Shown: positions 8,263 through 16,768, counted from the stretch's first letter. The stretch is 64,000 bases of DNA from Nocardia sp. BMG51109 (GCF_000526215.1 NZ_JAFQ01000004.1:3844001-3908000), one strand, 5' to 3'. Made by a program: numbers and translations. Notes: generated by a model not told the origin, from the sequence alone.

Positions 8263-9612
8263 TCAGCGGGCCATCACGGTGACCGGTAGCTCGGGGAATC
8301 GGGAAATTGCCCCTTTGTACAGTGGTGAGCGGTCGATCAGCGGATCCTCGACCAGCCGCCAGCGGGCGCACGCCGTCGCGACGAACACGAGCATCACCGT
8401 CTGTGCGAAGGATGCGGCGATGCACATCCGGCGACCGTTTCCGAACGGGACGAAGGCTCCCTTGGGGAGACTGTGTGGCGGCCGATCGACCCAGCGGTCG
8501 GGGTCGAAGGCCGAGGGATCGGGGTACACGGCCGGATCTCGGTGCAGGGCGGGTGGAGCGAACAGCAGTTCCGTGCCGACCGGAATATCGATCCCGCCCA
8601 GCCGCATCTCATCGGTCGTCCTGCGCATGAGGAACCAGGTCGGTGCGTGTAGTCGCAACGTTTCGGTAATCACGTTGCGTGTGTATGTCAGGTGCGGAAA
8701 GTCTTCCTCGGAGACCTGTCTTCCGCCCAACGCATCCTCGAGTTCGTGATGCAGCCGTCCTTCCACGTTCGGATGGCGGTTGAGCTGGTAGAACAGGGCA
8801 GCCAGGGTGCTGGTGGCGGTGACGAAGCCGGTGATCATGAATGTGATCAGCTCGTCCCGGGCCTGGATATCCGACATACCTTCCCCATCTTCGGGGTCCC
8901 GGGTGGTCAGGATCGTCGATAACAGGCCGGAATGCTCGGGGTCGGGTTCCGACAGCCGGTAGCTGGCTATGATTTCATCGATAACCGATCGAATTCTCCC
9001 GCTCAGCTCGCGGAACCGCCGGTTTCTGGAAGTGGGGAGTCTCGTCCAGAATCGGGGCACGAACGTGTTTGCCGCCACGCTTTGTAGCACCGTCGGCAGC
9101 AGGCGGGTCACCTCCTCGGCACCGCGCGGGTTCAGTTCCGCGGAGAAAATTGTGTTCATCACGGTCTTCAAGGTGAATTGGTCCAACACGTCCACTAATT
9201 CCACCCGTTGCCCCGGCCGCCAGGATTCGGTGGCTCGGCGGGCGTTTTCCCCGATCCCGGGCACGTAACTGGATAGTGCCGCGGGTTTGAAGGCGTGTTG
9301 CGAAATTCTGCGCTGATGCATGTGTAATGGCTCCGACGAGGTGACCAATCCGTTCCCCAGAAGCGTCCGAAGATTATCGAACAGGCGACCTTTCTCGCAC
9401 GCCGCGCCCTGGGGCACCAGTATTTCGTGGACCAGCGCCGGATCGGTTACGAGGTAGACCTCCTCCGTGCCCAGCCGTATCTTGACAAGCCCCCGGAGTG
9501 CGCTCATCTCCCGGATGAATTCCACTGGTCGGCGGGTCATCGGGATCAGGTGACCCAGCACGGGGATGCGGCCGGGTGCGGCGGGAACGGCTACCGGAAT
9601 CTCCGCACGCAT
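8263..9612 (-). CDS. Cytochrome P450
   Basis: A 449-aa P450 with EtLRLHAPTWFLMR (ExxR, K helix), a PERF-type DPDRW segment, and the heme loop FVPFGNGRRMCIA with axial Cys at about 397. Oddity: the I-helix reads TGFVTATS where most P450s have (A/G)Gx(D/E)T(T/S), so the acid of the proton-relay pair is Val. Such changes are seen in some bacterial P450s of natural-product pathways. ATG 9612 overlaps the TGA of a 34-codon ORF upstream (TGATG), which fixes the start better than the in-frame TTG at 9684. The C-terminal half (YKGAISRFPELPVTV) is normal. Probable role: oxidation within the Trp-derived pathway or the decayed polyketide pathway beside it. No redox partner is adjacent. Confidence 0.9.
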   Translation of the reverse strand: MRAEIPVAVPAAPGRIPVLGHLIPMTRRPVEFIREMSALRGLVKIRLGTEEVYLVTDPALVHEILVPQGAACEKGRLFDNLRTLLGNGLVTSSEPLHMHQRRISQHAFKPAALSSYVPGIGENARRATESWRPGQRVELVDVLDQFTLKTVMNTIFSAELNPRGAEEVTRLLPTVLQSVAANTFVPRFWTRLPTSRNRRFRELSGRIRSVIDEIIASYRLSEPDPEHSGLLSTILTTRDPEDGEGMSDIQARDELITFMITGFVTATSTLAALFYQLNRHPNVEGRLHHELEDALGGRQVSEEDFPHLTYTRNVITETLRLHAPTWFLMRRTTDEMRLGGIDIPVGTELLFAPPALHRDPAVYPDPSAFDPDRWVDRPPHSLPKGAFVPFGNGRRMCIAASFAQTVMLVFVATACARWRLVEDPLIDRSPLYKGAISRFPELPVTVMAR

Positions 9613-9716
9613 CACAGTGATCCGATCGGCGGGGTAATCGCCCGCTCTCCCACGTCGGCGTAGATTGTGCGCAGAATGTCGCAATGATGGTGGATGGGAG
9701 CGTTGCCGGTGGTCAT
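9612..9716 (-). CDS. Small 34-aa protein translationally coupled to the P450
   Basis: A 35-codon ORF with ATG at 9716, preceded at about 8 bp by an AGAGAGG-like Shine-Dalgarno and ending in a TGA that shares one base with the P450 ATG. The peptide starts MTTGNAPIHHHCD and ends ITPPIGSL. It has a His3-Cys patch, no signal peptide and no family I recognise. The coupling and RBS argue that it is translated. It may be a leader that tunes P450 translation, a small partner protein or, more speculatively, a precursor peptide. It is too short to tell these apart by inspection. Confidence 0.55.
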   Translation of the reverse strand: MTTGNAPIHHHCDILRTIYADVGERAITPPIGSL

Positions 9717-9860
9717 GGCTGCTGCCTCTCTGCTGTTCGGTCGAGGTGATCGGCAGGGACGGGTGCGGTGATCACGCGAGGCCGATTTGTGCTGCGGCGG
9801 CGATGGCGGTCCGGTGAACGGACTCGAAAGAACTGCGTGCTGTCAGTACGTCGGAATTAT

Positions 9861-9877
9861 GTAGTTATCCGAACTAC
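9861..9877. promoter_or_regulatory. 17-bp inverted repeat upstream of the P450 operon
   Basis: GTAGTT (9861-9866) and AACTAC (9872-9877) form 6-bp arms around ATCCG. Read on the - strand, the repeat overlaps an A/T-rich TACATAAT-like -10 region about 145 bp ahead of the small ORF. It is a plausible operator/promoter for the small ORF-P450 transcript. Confidence 0.45.
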
Positions 9878-9968
9878 GCGCGAGGCGGTCGGATATCGTA
9901 TGCGACATCCGCGATAAGATGCAGAATTGTCTGATTTCCACCGTTGAACTGCGATTCTGTATGTGATG

Positions 9969-10382
9969 CTACCGGATTGCTACTTCGCAAGTCCAGGCTT
10001 CTCCTGCGTCCCGCGCAGCGTGATCCGGCCTGAAGTGCCGCAGAGAGGCGAGCTGTCCGGCCACACGCGGTCCTCGGCGGGTCCGTCGGTCCGGACGATC
10101 GGCGGTGTATGCCCGCCCGTGCCAGGAGCAGCGGCAAACGATGACGGTGAGACCGGGGCCGACGGCGAGCAGTATTCCTTCGGCGGGGTCGGGCGGCGGA
10201 GCGGCGAGGAAGCGGGCGGTGACGTCGAGGACGGAGACGGAACCGGCGTTACCCAGTTCCTGGAGGCTGCGGCGCGATGGCTCGAGCAGGCACGGGTCGA
10301 GATCGAGGGTATGTGTGATGGTCTAGAGGATGCGGGGACCGCCAGGGTGGCCGGTGTCGGAGGGATGGATGTAGGGGAAAAT
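9969..10382 (-). pseudogene. Type III polyketide synthase, C-terminal remnant (RppA-like)
   Basis: Reading down from 10382 on the - strand, the frame encodes SDTGHPGGPRIL, the catalytic-His signature of chalcone/stilbene-type synthases. An in-frame TAG follows at 10325-10323, then the rest of the C-terminal lobe: SRRSLQELGNAGSVSVLDV with the catalytic Asn, and ILLAVGPGLT. The pattern matches bacterial tetrahydroxynaphthalene synthase (RppA) C-termini. Recognisable homology ends near 10090, and the open frame runs to TAG 9971-9969. The N-terminal two thirds with the active-site Cys is missing. It is in the same frame as the monooxygenase fragment at 10383-10619, so one deletion appears to have fused two neighbouring genes. 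Confidence 0.7.
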
Positions 10383-10619
10383 TCAGATCCGGTGCGTCAC
10401 AGAATGTATCGGCATCGTCGCGTCCAGATACCCGGCATCGGCCAGGGTGTCGCGCATGCTGTGCGGCATACCGATACCGAACCCACGGTCGTGCAAACGG
10501 GCGCTGCTGCGCTCGGATACGACGACGGCACCGCCCGACCGCGTGATCGCGAGGGCGGCGGCACACCCGGCGATGCTCCCACCGACCACCGCGACCCTGA
10601 ATCGATCGCGCCGTCTCAT
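10383..10619 (-). pseudogene. FAD monooxygenase N-terminal remnant (MomA-like)
   Basis: 78 codons encoding VAVVGGSIAGCAAALA (FAD Rossmann motif), an acidic strand end and DRGFGIGMPHSMRDTLADAGYLDA, which matches the N-terminus of FAD monooxygenases of the kind found next to rppA. It then stops at TGA 10385-10383, and all later motifs (DG and GD) are absent. It reads directly in frame into the type III PKS remnant. It cannot be a functional hydroxylase. Confidence 0.75.
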
Positions 10620-10824
10620 CGTTGCCCCATCCGGCCGACCTGAACTTTCGGGATACCAGCCACCGAAGACACCGACCTTTCGTTACCGATGCCGAATTCT
10701 CCCACCCATCGGCCGGCGGAATGAATGGACCGCGCCGCATGAAATATATTCTTTCAGCGCATTCTCACCGATCCTCTCAACAATGCGTGTGCCTCATGAA
10801 GTCGGCTGTGGCGGCGCTACCCGG

Positions 10825-12201
10825 TCAGCGAGCCGAGGTTCGGCGGAGTTTGGTGTTGACAAATTCGCCCATGCCCCAGCGCGCCAGTTCGCGTCCGTAA
10901 CCGGAGCGTTTGACGCCGCCGAACGGTAAGCCGGGCAACGTCGTTCCGTGTTCGTTGATGTAGGCCATTCCGACTTCGAGGCGGTCGGCGACCAGTGCGG
11001 CTCGGGTGAGGTCTGTGCTCCACACCGATCCGCTCAGGCCGAAGCCGACGTCGTTGGCGAGCCGCACCGCGTCGTCGATGGAGGAGGCCCGATAAACCAT
11101 CGCGGCGGGGCCGAAGATCTCCTCGGAGTAGGCGTCCATTTCCGGGGTGATGCCGGTGAGGACCGCGGGTTCGAGGAACGCTCCGTCACCCTCGACGGGC
11201 GAGCCGCCCGTGTGCAGCGTCGCACCCTGCCGCACGGCGGTGCGGATCTGGTCGGCGACATTGTCCCGCGCGGACACCGAGGACAAGGGGCCCACCTCGG
11301 TTTCGGGGTCCGCAGGATCCCCGACGACCGCGCGATCGAACTGATCCACCAGCGCCTGGACGAAGTCGTCGTAGAGTTCGCCGACGACGATGAAGCGTTT
11401 CGGCGAATTGCACGCCTGCCCCGCATTCGACAGTCGCGCCCGCGCGGCGATCCGGGCGGTCCTGGCCATGTCGTCGGTATCCAGCAGGATGAACGGGTCG
11501 GAACCGCCGAGTTCGAGGACCGATTTCTTCAGGTTCTTCGCGGCCTCCGCGGCGACCGCGGCGCCGGCTTTCTCACTGCCGGTCAGCGATACTCCGCGGA
11601 TCGCCGGATGCGCCAGCAGTTCGGCGACCTGGCCGGCGCTCGCATACACGTTGATGTACACGTCGTCGGGAATCCCCGCTTCGTGCAATACATCGGCGAT
11701 GAGTTGTGCGGAGGCCGCGCAGATAGAGGCGTGCTTGAGCACGACCGTATTGCCCAGTAACAGATTCGGCGCGGCGAAGCGCGCGACCTGATAGTAGGGG
11801 TAGTTCCACGGCATCACCCCGACGAGCGGCCCGATCGGTAGCGTCCGAACCACCGACTCCTCGGCGCCCTGGGGATCGAGCCGCTCGGTGGTCAGCAGGT
11901 CGGGGCCGTGCTCGGCGTACCAGCGATAGATATCCGCGGACAGCTGCACCTCCTCGGCCGCCTGCTTCGCCGGTTTGCCCATTTCCCTCGTGATGGTCGC
12001 CGCCAGCTCGGCCGACCGCTTCTCGTACAGATCCGCGGTCCGCGCCAGCGCGGCGGCCCGTTCGGCCACGGGCGTGTGCCGCCATGTCTCGAATCCCGCG
12101 CCGGAACGTTCGGCGACCTCCGAAATCTGGTCGTCGGCCAGCCCCGGGAACTCGCGCTCGGTGGTACCGGTGGTCGGATTGGTCGTCACATAAGTACTCA
12201 C
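10825..12201 (-). CDS. NAD(P)-dependent aldehyde (succinate-semialdehyde type) dehydrogenase
   Basis: A 458-aa aldehyde dehydrogenase. Motifs: MPWNYPYYQ, the Rossmann SLTGSEKAG, LELGGSDPF with the general-base Glu, NAGQACNSPKRF with the catalytic Cys, EEIFGPAA, and the PFGGVKRSGYGRE C-terminal strand. NAGQACNSPKR is typical of GabD2-like succinate-semialdehyde dehydrogenases, which favour short-chain semialdehydes. GTG 12201 is chosen because GGAGGAG lies 6 bp upstream; the longer frame adds a low-complexity basic tail. It stands alone, with decayed genes downstream. The residue set is intact, so it should be active. The physiological substrate is not fixed by the neighbours. Confidence 0.9.
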   Translation of the reverse strand: MSTYVTTNPTTGTTEREFPGLADDQISEVAERSGAGFETWRHTPVAERAAALARTADLYEKRSAELAATITREMGKPAKQAAEEVQLSADIYRWYAEHGPDLLTTERLDPQGAEESVVRTLPIGPLVGVMPWNYPYYQVARFAAPNLLLGNTVVLKHASICAASAQLIADVLHEAGIPDDVYINVYASAGQVAELLAHPAIRGVSLTGSEKAGAAVAAEAAKNLKKSVLELGGSDPFILLDTDDMARTARIAARARLSNAGQACNSPKRFIVVGELYDDFVQALVDQFDRAVVGDPADPETEVGPLSSVSARDNVADQIRTAVRQGATLHTGGSPVEGDGAFLEPAVLTGITPEMDAYSEEIFGPAAMVYRASSIDDAVRLANDVGFGLSGSVWSTDLTRAALVADRLEVGMAYINEHGTTLPGLPFGGVKRSGYGRELARWGMGEFVNTKLRRTSAR

Positions 12202-12446
12202 AACGCACTCCTCCGTATCAGCGGCCGTATGCTCTGCTCGCCTCGGCGGCCGGGCGCGCACCTTCCGCTCGGCCACCTCGCGTCATATCGGCGCACTACC
12301 CCGCGCACTCGGCACTATGCACTCGAAAGTTCGCGGGCGGGTCGGTCCGACCGCGGAGTGGTCAGTCGGTCGGGGGCGCTTGCGCTCTCACTCTGAGCGC
12401 CCCGGCCACCCCTGGCCCGGATCGGATCGACGGCTGTCGCCGCGGG

Positions 12447-13154
12447 TCAGGTGATGTCGAAGTGGCGCCAGTGGCCGTGCAGTCCTTGGCCGCGTAGGGA
12501 GGTGGAGTGGCCGTCGGCGATCGGGTGGAGGGTGATGATTCCGAATCCGATGCGTACCGAACCGGGCAGGGTTGCCGGGTGTGCGGTGTAGACGGGGGTG
12601 TCGTCGATGCGCCAGGTGACGGTGTGGCGGGCGGGGTCGAGGGTGATGGCGTAGCGGTGGTGATGGCCGGGGCGGGGGGAGATGCCGGCGAGGGGTGCGT
12701 GGACGACGTGGGTGAACGCGTCGGCCGGGTCGATGACGCCGGGGACGTAGAGGCGTTCGTGGATGGCGTAGGCGTGGCGGCTGGTGACGATGAGGTCGAA
12801 GATGTCGGCGGTGGCCATGTCGAGGACGTTGAAGGCGGCGAAGCCGTCGCGATAGTCCTCGCCGGTGGAGCCGATGTTCTCGGCGGTCATGTCGACGGCG
12901 AAGGTGCGTGGCCCGGTGGTGAGGTCGAATTCCTCGGTGGAGACGAGCAGGTGTTTGGGGTTGTCGAGGAGCTGGACCTGGGGATGGGAGCGGGTGAACT
13001 CGTCGATACGGACCGAGACGGCGCCGTCGCCGACATCGGTCTTGGCGTCGGGTTCGGCGTAGGTCCAGGTCTCGTCGTCGCCGATGGGGAATTGCAGGTA
13101 TTGCCAGCGGTCATCGCGCAAGGTGGGGCCGGACAGGTCGTCGTAGGAGGTCAT
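12447..13154 (-). CDS. DUF6081-like hypothetical protein
   Basis: A 235-aa protein without signal peptide or membrane segment. It is rich in beta-strand-like alternation (QVQLLDNPKHLLVS, YRDGFAAFNVLDM, HHHRYAITLDPARHTVTW), which suggests a jelly-roll/concanavalin-type fold. From memory it resembles the actinobacterial DUF6081 family, for which I know no defined function. It starts at ATG 13154, 31 bp downstream of the methyltransferase stop, so the two may form one transcription unit. Confidence 0.7.
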   Translation of the reverse strand: MTSYDDLSGPTLRDDRWQYLQFPIGDDETWTYAEPDAKTDVGDGAVSVRIDEFTRSHPQVQLLDNPKHLLVSTEEFDLTTGPRTFAVDMTAENIGSTGEDYRDGFAAFNVLDMATADIFDLIVTSRHAYAIHERLYVPGVIDPADAFTHVVHAPLAGISPRPGHHHRYAITLDPARHTVTWRIDDTPVYTAHPATLPGSVRIGFGIITLHPIADGHSTSLRGQGLHGHWRHFDIT

Positions 13155-13185
13155 CGTTTGTCGTCTCTCGGCGAGCGGGGCACGG

Positions 13186-14100
13186 TTATCGGTCGGTGCG
13201 GCGGCGCAGGGGCGTCACGACCGGATTCGATGGTCCGGTCTTGCGGCCGACTCCGCCGAGGAGCAGGCGTTTTTCGGTGCAGCGGGGTTCGAGTTCGGGG
13301 CCCATCGGCCACCAGTCGTCGAGTTCGGCGAGGTCGGGTCCGAGGTGAGGGCCGGGTGGGAGCAGTTCGAGATCGCCGAAGTAGGAGGCGATCTGGTCGT
13401 GGGTGCGGTACCAGCCCGATCCGAGTCCGGCGTTGATGAACCGGTTCTGCAGCTCGATGGCCATCTCGTGGGCCTCGGTGCCGTCGTCGGGATCGGCGAA
13501 GTGGGTGATCGCGACGTAGGAGCCGGTGGGGATGGCGTCGATGTAGTGGCGCATGATGCCGGCGGGGTCGAGGTGGTCGTCGACGTGGTGGAGGATGCCG
13601 CACAGGATCAGCGCCAGCGGGCGGGTGAGGTCGAGGTGGGCGACGACCTCGGGGTGGGCGAGCAGGGTGTTGGGTTCGGTGAGGTCGGCGGGCACGAAAT
13701 GGGTGTAGTCGTTGCTTTCCAGCAGGACCCGGCCGTGGATGTTGCAGACGGGGTCGTTGTCGACGTAGACGACGGCCGCGGCCGGGTTCTGCTGCTGCGC
13801 GATTTCGTGGGTGTTGCCGACGGTCGGCAGGCCGGCGCCGATGTCGAGGAACTGGTCGATACCGGCCGGGCCGGACAGGTAGCGGACCACGCGGTGCAGC
13901 CATTGCCGGTTCATGCGCGCGACATCGCTTTGCTGGGGCGCGATTTCGGCGACCTTGTCCCGTACGTTGCGGTCGACGTCGTAGTTGTCCTTGCCGCCCA
14001 GGGTGGCGTCGTAGACGCGGGCGATGCTGGCTCGGCTGGTGTCCACACCGACCGGTATGCGGACCCCCGTGACGAGGGTGGGTTCGGACACCTCGGGCAT
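13186..14100 (-). CDS. SAM-dependent methyltransferase, PF04672 family
   Basis: A 304-aa member of the actinobacterial S-adenosyl methyltransferase family PF04672. The family hallmark YDATLGGKDNY is near residue 30, followed by QFLDIGAGLPT (SAM motif I) and AAVVYVDNDPV (acidic loop binding the ribose). These genes are abundant in Nocardia and Streptomyces, often near XRE/DUF5753 regulators as here, but their substrates are mostly unknown. ATG 14100 gives the usual family length. Confidence 0.88.
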   Translation of the reverse strand: MPEVSEPTLVTGVRIPVGVDTSRASIARVYDATLGGKDNYDVDRNVRDKVAEIAPQQSDVARMNRQWLHRVVRYLSGPAGIDQFLDIGAGLPTVGNTHEIAQQQNPAAAVVYVDNDPVCNIHGRVLLESNDYTHFVPADLTEPNTLLAHPEVVAHLDLTRPLALILCGILHHVDDHLDPAGIMRHYIDAIPTGSYVAITHFADPDDGTEAHEMAIELQNRFINAGLGSGWYRTHDQIASYFGDLELLPPGPHLGPDLAELDDWWPMGPELEPRCTEKRLLLGGVGRKTGPSNPVVTPLRRRTDR

Positions 14101-14285
14101 GACAACCTCTCTGTACTGGGATGACTCGGCTCATCAGCGTAGAACCGCGCGTCGGGTGCGGCAACGGGACCGGCAGAGTCAGGGGCTCGCCGTTGCCCTC
14201 TCTGTGGGGCAGGACGAGTATTGCTGCAACCTAACAGGTTTCGGTGTGCACGGCGGCTCCGCGGGGCCGGTTGGTCATGGTTCGG

Positions 14286-14759
14286 TCACGGTGTGCCGGC
14301 GGGCGTGGTGCGGGTGAGGACCCGCCCGGGCAGCCAGCCGCCCTCGACGTGGGTGACGCGCCACCACTCGATGGTGATCACCACGGGGTCGACCGGTGCG
14401 GCGAGGAACGGTTCGATCTGAGGTTCCTTGCGGCGCAAGGCTTCGAACGTCTCGTCGCGGCCTGCGGCGTCGCGCACCGCGGCGGTGCCGAGCCCCTGTG
14501 CGAAGGGCTGCAGGAAACCGGAGGGGACGATCTTGACGCCGACGTTCGGATTCGACCGCAGGCCCTCCAGGGTCCGGCCGGCGGACTCGAGGACGAGGGT
14601 CAGCCGGAACGGATCGTCGTCCAGTACGGCGAAAAACGCGTTGGAACACCAGTTTACGCCGTTGCTGGAGGTCGCCAGGTCGATGCTGGGGCTGGTCAGG
14701 ATGTCCGACAGCTTGGTGCGGATGTCCTGCTCGGTGATCGTGGGCCCGGGTGTTGCCAT
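14286..14759 (-). CDS. Pyridoxamine 5'-phosphate oxidase-like split-barrel protein
   Basis: A 157-aa protein with a likely FMN- or F420-binding split-barrel fold. An N-terminal helix is followed by NAFFAVLDDDPFRLTLVLE and a NPNVGVKIVP strand pair, the pattern of small stress-type flavoproteins. ATG 14759 is chosen for the GGGAGA ribosome-binding site just upstream; the longer open frame is Arg-rich noise. It ends 185 bp before the methyltransferase start, and no terminator is obvious between them. Reaction unknown. Confidence 0.75.
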   Translation of the reverse strand: MATPGPTITEQDIRTKLSDILTSPSIDLATSSNGVNWCSNAFFAVLDDDPFRLTLVLESAGRTLEGLRSNPNVGVKIVPSGFLQPFAQGLGTAAVRDAAGRDETFEALRRKEPQIEPFLAAPVDPVVITIEWWRVTHVEGGWLPGRVLTRTTPAGTP

Positions 14760-15242
14760 GTCAGTCTCCCAGAATGGTGTGGTCGTCGGGGCGTGCGCGC
14801 AACGCCGCCGACGAGGTGTCCGTCGCCACTCGGCGCACAGCCGTAGGCATGGGCGATGCTCGGCGCGACGGCATCGATGTCCCCGGCACGAGCCCCCTGG
14901 TGGCGCCCCCACGACTACCCCGTCCCGAGCGGGCTGCTTGCGACGGCGCCGAGTCTACGGCCGGTCACCACCGGTGTGCCGGGAAACCGAGGGAAGTGAC
15001 ATTCATTGCCGCCCTGGCGATACGGGGAACCTACGGGTCTGTTTATCCGTGACGGTAAGTGCCACAAAGGATTCGCTCGCCGTTCCGGGGCGGGGGACCT
15101 CGTCGTCGGCCGCCGGACCTGGCCCGACGCCGGTGCGCCGCTGCAGGATTCGAGAGTTGCACAGTCAGCGGATACGATCGGTGAATGGGGCGCGCAGTAC
15201 CCCTGACGAAGGTCCCACCCCTACCGTGGCCGGAGGCGGCAC
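14760..15242. other. Divergent promoter region between split-barrel protein and XRE regulator
   Basis: 483 bp without a credible gene; the open frames are GC-rich Arg/Pro/Gly noise. The right end has a TACGAT -10-like hexamer at 15173-15178 ahead of the XRE regulator. I see no long palindrome. Confidence 0.4.
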
Positions 15243-16145
15243 ATGACCGATGAGCACGACGAGGATGCGGAGCTGCTGACCGCCGACCGTGGGCCGATGG
15301 TGCTGCGTATCGCACTGGGCAGCCGGCTACGCGGCCTGCGGGAGGATCGCGGGATCTCCCGCGAGCAGGCCGGTTACACCATCCGCGGATCGCACGCCAA
15401 GATCAGCCGTCTGGAGCTGGGGCGCACCGGGTTCAAGGAGCGCGACGTCCGCGACCTGCTCACCTTCTACGGTGTAGACGATTCCGAGCGGCGGGAGCTG
15501 TATCTGGACATGGCCCGGCGGGCGAACCAGCCGGGCTGGTGGCAGCACTACAACGACCTGCTGCCGTCGTGGTTCGAAACCTACCTCGGGCTCGAACAGG
15601 CCGCCACGACCATCCGGTCCTACGAACCCCAATTCGTTCCGGGCCTTCTACAGACCGCCGACTACGCCCGGGCCGTCGTCTCCGCGGGGGACGGCGAACA
15701 GACCGACCGCCGCGTCGACCTCCGGCTCCGGCGCCAGCAGATCCTTGCCCGGCGCAGCGGGCCGCTGGTGTGGGCGATCATCGACGAGAGTGCCTTCCGC
15801 CGTCCGGTCGGCGGCGTTCACATCCTGCGCGACCAGATCGATCACCTTCTCGACACGACCGCGGCACTGCCCAACGTGCGAATTCAAGTGCTGCCCTTCG
15901 CTGCCGGAGGTTCCGCCTCTCCGGGCTGCCCGTTCAGCATCCTGCGCTTCCCCGAACCGGAACTGCCCGACATCGTCTACACCGAACAGCTCACCAGCTC
16001 GGTCTATCTGGACAGGCAACGCGACGTGCAGGCGTACAAGTCGGTGATGGACCGGCTCAGCGTCCAGGCACTACCCCCGAAATCCAGTACGGAATTCCTC
16101 GCCACACTGCGCACCGAACTCTGCGACCGAGCCGCCACCGCCTAA
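15243..16145 (+). CDS. XRE-family regulator with DUF5753 domain
   Basis: A 300-aa regulator. The Cro/C1-type helix-turn-helix at about residues 20-75 (LRGLREDRGISREQAGYTIRG, then SKISRLE-like HAKISRLELG) is followed by a DUF5753 domain (YEPQFVPGLLQTADYARAV, LWAIIDESAFRRPVGG-like, and a beta-rich C-terminus). Such proteins in Streptomyces and Nocardia are commonly paired with a small DUF397 protein; none is visible here. ATG 15243 is preceded by GGAGGCGGCAC. It likely acts on nearby accessory genes. Confidence 0.9.
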   Translation: MTDEHDEDAELLTADRGPMVLRIALGSRLRGLREDRGISREQAGYTIRGSHAKISRLELGRTGFKERDVRDLLTFYGVDDSERRELYLDMARRANQPGWWQHYNDLLPSWFETYLGLEQAATTIRSYEPQFVPGLLQTADYARAVVSAGDGEQTDRRVDLRLRRQQILARRSGPLVWAIIDESAFRRPVGGVHILRDQIDHLLDTTAALPNVRIQVLPFAAGGSASPGCPFSILRFPEPELPDIVYTEQLTSSVYLDRQRDVQAYKSVMDRLSVQALPPKSSTEFLATLRTELCDRAATA

Positions 16146-16218
16146 CAACGTAAAGCGCAAGGCGCGGAAGGACTTTCGCGGCGAGACTCGGCGCCCCGTT
16201 CCGCTGGTCCGAGAATGC

Positions 16219-16704
16219 TCAGCCGGGACGGTCCCCGGCCGGGTGTTCGGCAAGCAGCGGCGTGGTGATGGCGGATGCGGCGGCGGCCCGCTCGATCAGT
16301 GCCTGTCTGCCGACATGTGCGGGCCGTGCGACCGCGATGCGGAGGGCGACGTGCAGCGTCATTCCCATGCCGAGGTAGAGGATTTCGTCTGCCTCCGTAT
16401 TCGGCGGCAGATCGTTGATCACCGCGGTCAGCATGGTGCGTGTCCTCATGGCGACCGGCAGCGCCGCCGGTAGCGCGAATACCGGCAGCGCATTCCTGTT
16501 CGGCTGACGAAAGCGCCGGACCAACGCCGCTGCGCGCTCCCATTCTTCTCGCCCGTTGGTGAGGAACTGGAACGTCGCGCTCGGCACGCCGTAGCGGAAG
16601 TACTCCGCCCATCCCCGCGCAGCGTCGAGTTGACCTGTCGCAGCACAGAGACCAGTGTCCGATTGATGTTCTTGCGCGGGCAGTGGCGTGGAAACTCCCG
16701 ACAC
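16219..16704 (-). pseudogene. Possible TetR-type ligand-domain fragment lacking its DNA-binding domain
   Basis: A 161-codon frame with helix-like content (WAEYFRYGVPSATFQFLTNGREEWERAAALVRRF, and so on) that could be the C-terminal ligand domain of a TetR regulator. No helix-turn-helix is found upstream in any frame. It abuts a pair of operator-like repeats and the divergent oxidoreductase gene, which is where the repressor of that gene would be expected. A non-TetR hypothetical protein is possible. I treat it as a truncated gene. Confidence 0.35.
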
Positions 16705-16713
16705 CGGACTTGA

Positions 16714-16768
16714 CCGGATGCTGCCTCCGTTTTATGCTGTTCAAATACGGATGCTGCCTCCGTTTTGC
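16714..16768. repeat. Two direct copies of a 19-bp operator-like sequence
   Basis: CGGATGCTGCCTCCGTTTT occurs at 16715-16733 and 16748-16766, exactly 33 bp (about three helical turns) apart. Each contains an imperfect inverted repeat (CGGA, 7 bp, TCCG). Both lie upstream of the F420/NADP oxidoreductase gene. A third, diverged copy lies just after that gene. Confidence 0.6.

Noticed and set aside
9714..9776. 20-codon GTG ORF whose TGA overlaps the ATG of the 34-aa ORF
   Set aside because: No RBS and no conserved-looking content; chance overlap.
9772..9860. - strand frame ending in SSFESVHRTAIAAAAQIGLA before TGA 9774-9772
   Set aside because: It looks protein-like, but no ATG, GTG or TTG start exists between the preceding stop and this segment; at most a gene remnant.
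12507..13436. 309-codon + strand frame over the DUF6081-like gene
   Set aside because: Val/Gly/Asp-rich antisense product without family features; the - strand proteins are clear.
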